Below, piece by piece: positions 57,099-59,669 of a DNA stretch of 59,669 bases. The stretch is taken from the IMG/VR virus record IMGVR_UViG_3300030389_003133, positions 1-59,669 of that record. The stretch is one strand, 5' to 3'. Positions within the stretch are counted from its first letter, which is position 1. Each line of letters opens with the position of its first letter. The notes beneath the pieces were generated by a model. It searched no databases. It saw only the letters and a list, made by a program, of their open reading frames with translations, and was not told the DNA's origin. The DNA comes from a virus. Both the position numbers and the translations under genes were made by a program.

Positions 57099-59669
57099 TT
57101 TATTGGATACAACTTACCGTTGATTTCTTTAAAACCCATGTCTTTGAGCATTCGTTTTCTTCGCTCTCGTTGTTCTTTTCTAATTCTGTCTTTCTGTCCA
57201 TACTTTAATTCATACAATTCAGGGCTATATCTTTTCAAATCAGACTTTGTTCTGATACCCCCTTGCGGTATAATACCTTTTACTGAAGAGCCTCTTTGTC
57301 CGTAACCCGGTCTATAAGATGGAGTAATACCTAAGAAATCATAGATGGCTTCATAAAATTCTTCTGAATTAACATCCCCAAACACTCCTTTTTGAATTGC
57401 ATTGTATAACCCTACAAATGGGTCTGTCTGTGCTCCTAGTGCTAATTCAATAAGCGGCTCAACTCCTGCAGCAATCTTTTCTCCAAAGCTACCACCTTTT
57501 TCTGTTGCTTCTTCAATCTGTCTAAGAGCTTTCATTAATACGCTTGTTAAGGGGTTTACTATATCATCAACAGGCTTACGTCTATCATCACTAAAATAGT
57601 TGATTCCTTGCTCTGCCGTTGCACCTATGATTGGTATTTGATATAAAAGATTCAGACCCATCATAGCCTTTTTTAGTTTATCAAAAAACGCATCCCTATC
57701 TTCGTTGTCACCTCTTGTTAATAATGCTATGTTTGACACTGCGGTAAACAATACGTTGGCTACTGCAAAGTTTAAATAAAAACTTCTTACTGCTTGTTTA
57801 TTTTCTAAGACTTTTTTCGCTCCGTATACTGTTTTGGTTACTTTGTTGTTACCTTCAACCTTCCCGAGCTGATAGCTTTTAGATAAGTTGTCTAAACTTT
57901 GTCTTACTTTATTTATTTGTAAAAACAATGTACTTCCAAACATCGTAAAGAACCTACTTAACCCGTCTCCTTTTAGTTGTAAAGGAATTTTGTCAGTTGC
58001 TCTACGAGATTGCTGAGTGGAGTTGTAGTCATTAAATGCTTCAAGGGCTTGTGCTTCGCTCATTCCATTCGCTATATTACGTTTGTAGTTTATGTAATAA
58101 CCCATAACACCTAATATATCTCCTATTATTGTAGGACTACCTGAAAGTCTCTTGAAGTTTCTTACGAGCTTTGGAAACACGCCGGTTCCTTTACCGACTT
58201 GTTTTAAAGTGTTAGACCCTGTTTCAAGACCATATACATCTCCTTCCAATCCCTCTGTAACCCTTTGGTCAAAAGTTGCAGACATTTTTCTTGCTTTTGC
58301 AATGGCTCCTTCTTTACCAAAGAAATCAGGCACCATGCTAAAAAGAACTCCTACGGCATCTACTGCAAACATAGCCGCCTCGATTGGTGCTTGGAATACT
58401 TTTGGAATTGTACTATCAGGTTTAAAATAATTGTACTGTGAAAAGGCGTTAACAAATGATGTAGCTTGTTTAGCAATTTGAATTAATTTAAACGCTAATG
58501 CAAACCCTGTAAACTTATTTGCCAAATTACTAATAAACTTACCACCACCGGTTTCTGCAGTTACTGATGCAGATTGTGGATTGACTGCAGCATTGACTGT
58601 AGTCTTTAATAATTTTTTCATTCCTGAAACATCAAGAAGTAAATCAACTGCAGGTATATTAAAGAACTCGTTTAGTTGCTGAACGGGTATTGCAAGAGCT
58701 TTATATCGCTCCATAGTTTCCACATGGTTTTGCATAACGTCTATAAAGCCACCTGTTTTTAAATCAATACCACTTCTTGTGTCGGTTCTTTCTTTAAATG
58801 CAGGAGCGGTTTCTGAAGAAAAGATTCCATTAAAGTTGCCGTCTAACAACATACTTGCATCTACTTTTTGTTTTATTGTTTTAGTTGGGAAATAGTTTTC
58901 GACAAAACCTAAGTTAATACCATTGGCTTGTTTATATACATTGTTGGTTTCATTAAAATATTCGGTGCTGAAATAATTAACTATCTTATCTGCGAACGCT
59001 ATAATGTCAGGACCTAATTCTTGTTTAATGTCTTCTAATATCTCAGGTGTAATACCTTGTCTTAGTAATTTATTTCTTTGTGTTTCATTTTTACTAAGAG
59101 CATAAATACGCAATAATTGATTTGCGTTTTGAGTTATGTTAGTTTTAACGTCTGTTATGTTTCCTGACTTATCTAGTTTGTTTATAACAAGAGTTTTAGT
59201 ATTTGGTCTACCTAACCTATCGAGACCCAAGGCGGTGTTTACTTTTGATTCAAAATCATAGTAACTTTCAAAACCTACTTCCTTAGCAAAGTCATCAAGT
59301 TTTTCACGCATCTTTCTTTGGTTTTGTAAAACCACTTCTGACGCACGGTTTAACCTTCTGTAAACTTTGTCAGTAAATGAAGTAAGACCTTTTGCTTTAT
59401 TATCTAAGAAGGAAGTAACAGTTTCCATATTTGTTATAATGTTCGCTGCCGGTTCTTTAAATGGGCTTTTATTGAATGAACTTAAAATTTTATTAAAGAC
59501 CTTACCGATAATACCTTTGCCTACAAAACCGGCTTTTATATCATCTAAGTCTTGTCTTATTTGTTGTTCATCTTTTAAAGTACCATCTTCATTGAATAAA
59601 TTACTGTTAGTTTCCTTAATTTGATTTGTTACTTCTTCTGCTCTTGCTTCTGCTTCAGCAGCTTTTTTC
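57095..59669 (-). CDS. Giant internal virion protein (C-terminal part, continuing from base 1)
   Basis: This is the last ~825 codons of the giant gene. The ATG at 59428 (METVTSFLDNK) is internal: the codons upstream of it to 59572 have no stop and join the frame arriving from base 1. The region is rich in predicted helices, with hydrophobic stretches (for example FALAFKLIQIA near 58,500 and NFAVANVLFTAVSNIALL near 57,740) suited to membrane contact during DNA ejection (inference). It ends in a basic tail (RKEQRERRKRML). Its TAA overlaps the stop of the convergent plus-strand gene ending at 57098, with no terminator visible between them. Confidence 0.85.
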   Translation of the reverse strand, partial: KKAAEAEARAEEVTNQIKETNSNLFNEDGTLKDEQQIRQDLDDIKAGFVGKGIIGKVFNKILSSFNKSPFKEPAANIITNMETVTSFLDNKAKGLTSFTDKVYRRLNRASEVVLQNQRKMREKLDDFAKEVGFESYYDFESKVNTALGLDRLGRPNTKTLVINKLDKSGNITDVKTNITQNANQLLRIYALSKNETQRNKLLRQGITPEILEDIKQELGPDIIAFADKIVNYFSTEYFNETNNVYKQANGINLGFVENYFPTKTIKQKVDASMLLDGNFNGIFSSETAPAFKERTDTRSGIDLKTGGFIDVMQNHVETMERYKALAIPVQQLNEFFNIPAVDLLLDVSGMKKLLKTTVNAAVNPQSASVTAETGGGKFISNLANKFTGFALAFKLIQIAKQATSFVNAFSQYNYFKPDSTIPKVFQAPIEAAMFAVDAVGVLFSMVPDFFGKEGAIAKARKMSATFDQRVTEGLEGDVYGLETGSNTLKQVGKGTGVFPKLVRNFKRLSGSPTIIGDILGVMGYYINYKRNIANGMSEAQALEAFNDYNSTQQSRRATDKIPLQLKGDGLSRFFTMFGSTLFLQINKVRQSLDNLSKSYQLGKVEGNNKVTKTVYGAKKVLENKQAVRSFYLNFAVANVLFTAVSNIALLTRGDNEDRDAFFDKLKKAMMGLNLLYQIPIIGATAEQGINYFSDDRRKPVDDIVNPLTSVLMKALRQIEEATEKGGSFGEKIAAGVEPLIELALGAQTDPFVGLYNAIQKGVFGDVNSEEFYEAIYDFLGITPSYRPGYGQRGSSVKGIIPQGGIRTKSDLKRYSPELYELKYGQKDRIRKEQRERRKRMLKDMGFKEINGKLYPIN
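59571..59668. repeat. Direct terminal repeat (right copy)
   Basis: Exact copy of bases 1-98. Joining the ends keeps the minus-strand giant gene in frame. Confidence 0.93.

Noticed and set aside
59428-59428. ATG at 59428 as a separate gene start
   Set aside because: The frame is open upstream through the circular junction, with no stop, promoter box or leader motif before this ATG.
1-59669. Integrase, lysogeny repressor, reverse transcriptase/DGR or DNA methyltransferase
   Set aside because: None could be recognised in any coding region read; the phage is taken to be virulent.

Overview
The window is one essentially complete, circularly assembled tailed-phage genome of about 59.57 kb. Bases 1-98 are repeated exactly at 59571-59668, so the two ends join. 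One giant minus-strand gene of about 3,081 codons runs straight through the junction. The phage probably infects a Bacteroidota (flavobacterium-like) host. It is AT-rich, has no obvious Shine-Dalgarno sites, and carries Bacteroidota-type promoters (TTTG, 19-20 nt, TAnnTTTG). It has no integrase or lysogeny module and no tRNA that I can see, so it looks virulent. The T7-like set of internal virion proteins suggests a podovirus-like particle (inference).

Layout. On the minus strand, read from about 41.2 kb down through 1 and round to 57.1 kb, lie a chaperonin operon (GroEL, two small proteins, GroES-like), a dense run of very small basic proteins, capsid/fibre accessory proteins, a lysis cassette (holin-like proteins and amidase), a YadA-head-like fibre, a second GroES-like protein, terminase, portal, scaffold, major capsid protein, connectors, a 2,355-residue hub/fibre protein with six Cys-rich repeats, and an internal-protein module ending in the giant protein, which has an HEMGH metallopeptidase motif. 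On the plus strand, 41.7 to 57.1 kb, lie early and replication genes: an amidoligase-like protein, a class II amidotransferase/AIG2 fusion, many small unknowns, two DnaA-domain-IV-like proteins, an annealing-protein/exonuclease pair, an SSB-like protein, a PrimPol-SF3 primase-helicase, an SF2 helicase and three nucleases. The two arms converge at 57.1 kb and diverge at 41.2-41.7 kb, where a C/T-rich iteron region may be the origin. One lone plus-strand winged-helix gene sits inside the minus block at 38.0 kb.

The most notable content is at the RNA/DNA-element level. (1) Three type III hammerhead ribozymes with complete catalytic cores lie in intergenic gaps of the early operon, each 63-69 nt upstream of a start codon. 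(2) A 16-bp palindrome GTGTCTTYRAAGACAC occurs 14 times on both arms, between genes and inside genes, in all reading-frame registers, and is densest in the early region. Copies lie directly upstream of two of the hammerheads and form the core of a terminator behind the capsid gene. (3) Eleven-bp iterons are shared by two distant loci. (4) A TATCTTTGTA box recurs before late genes. Together these suggest an unusual scheme of transcript processing and regulation.
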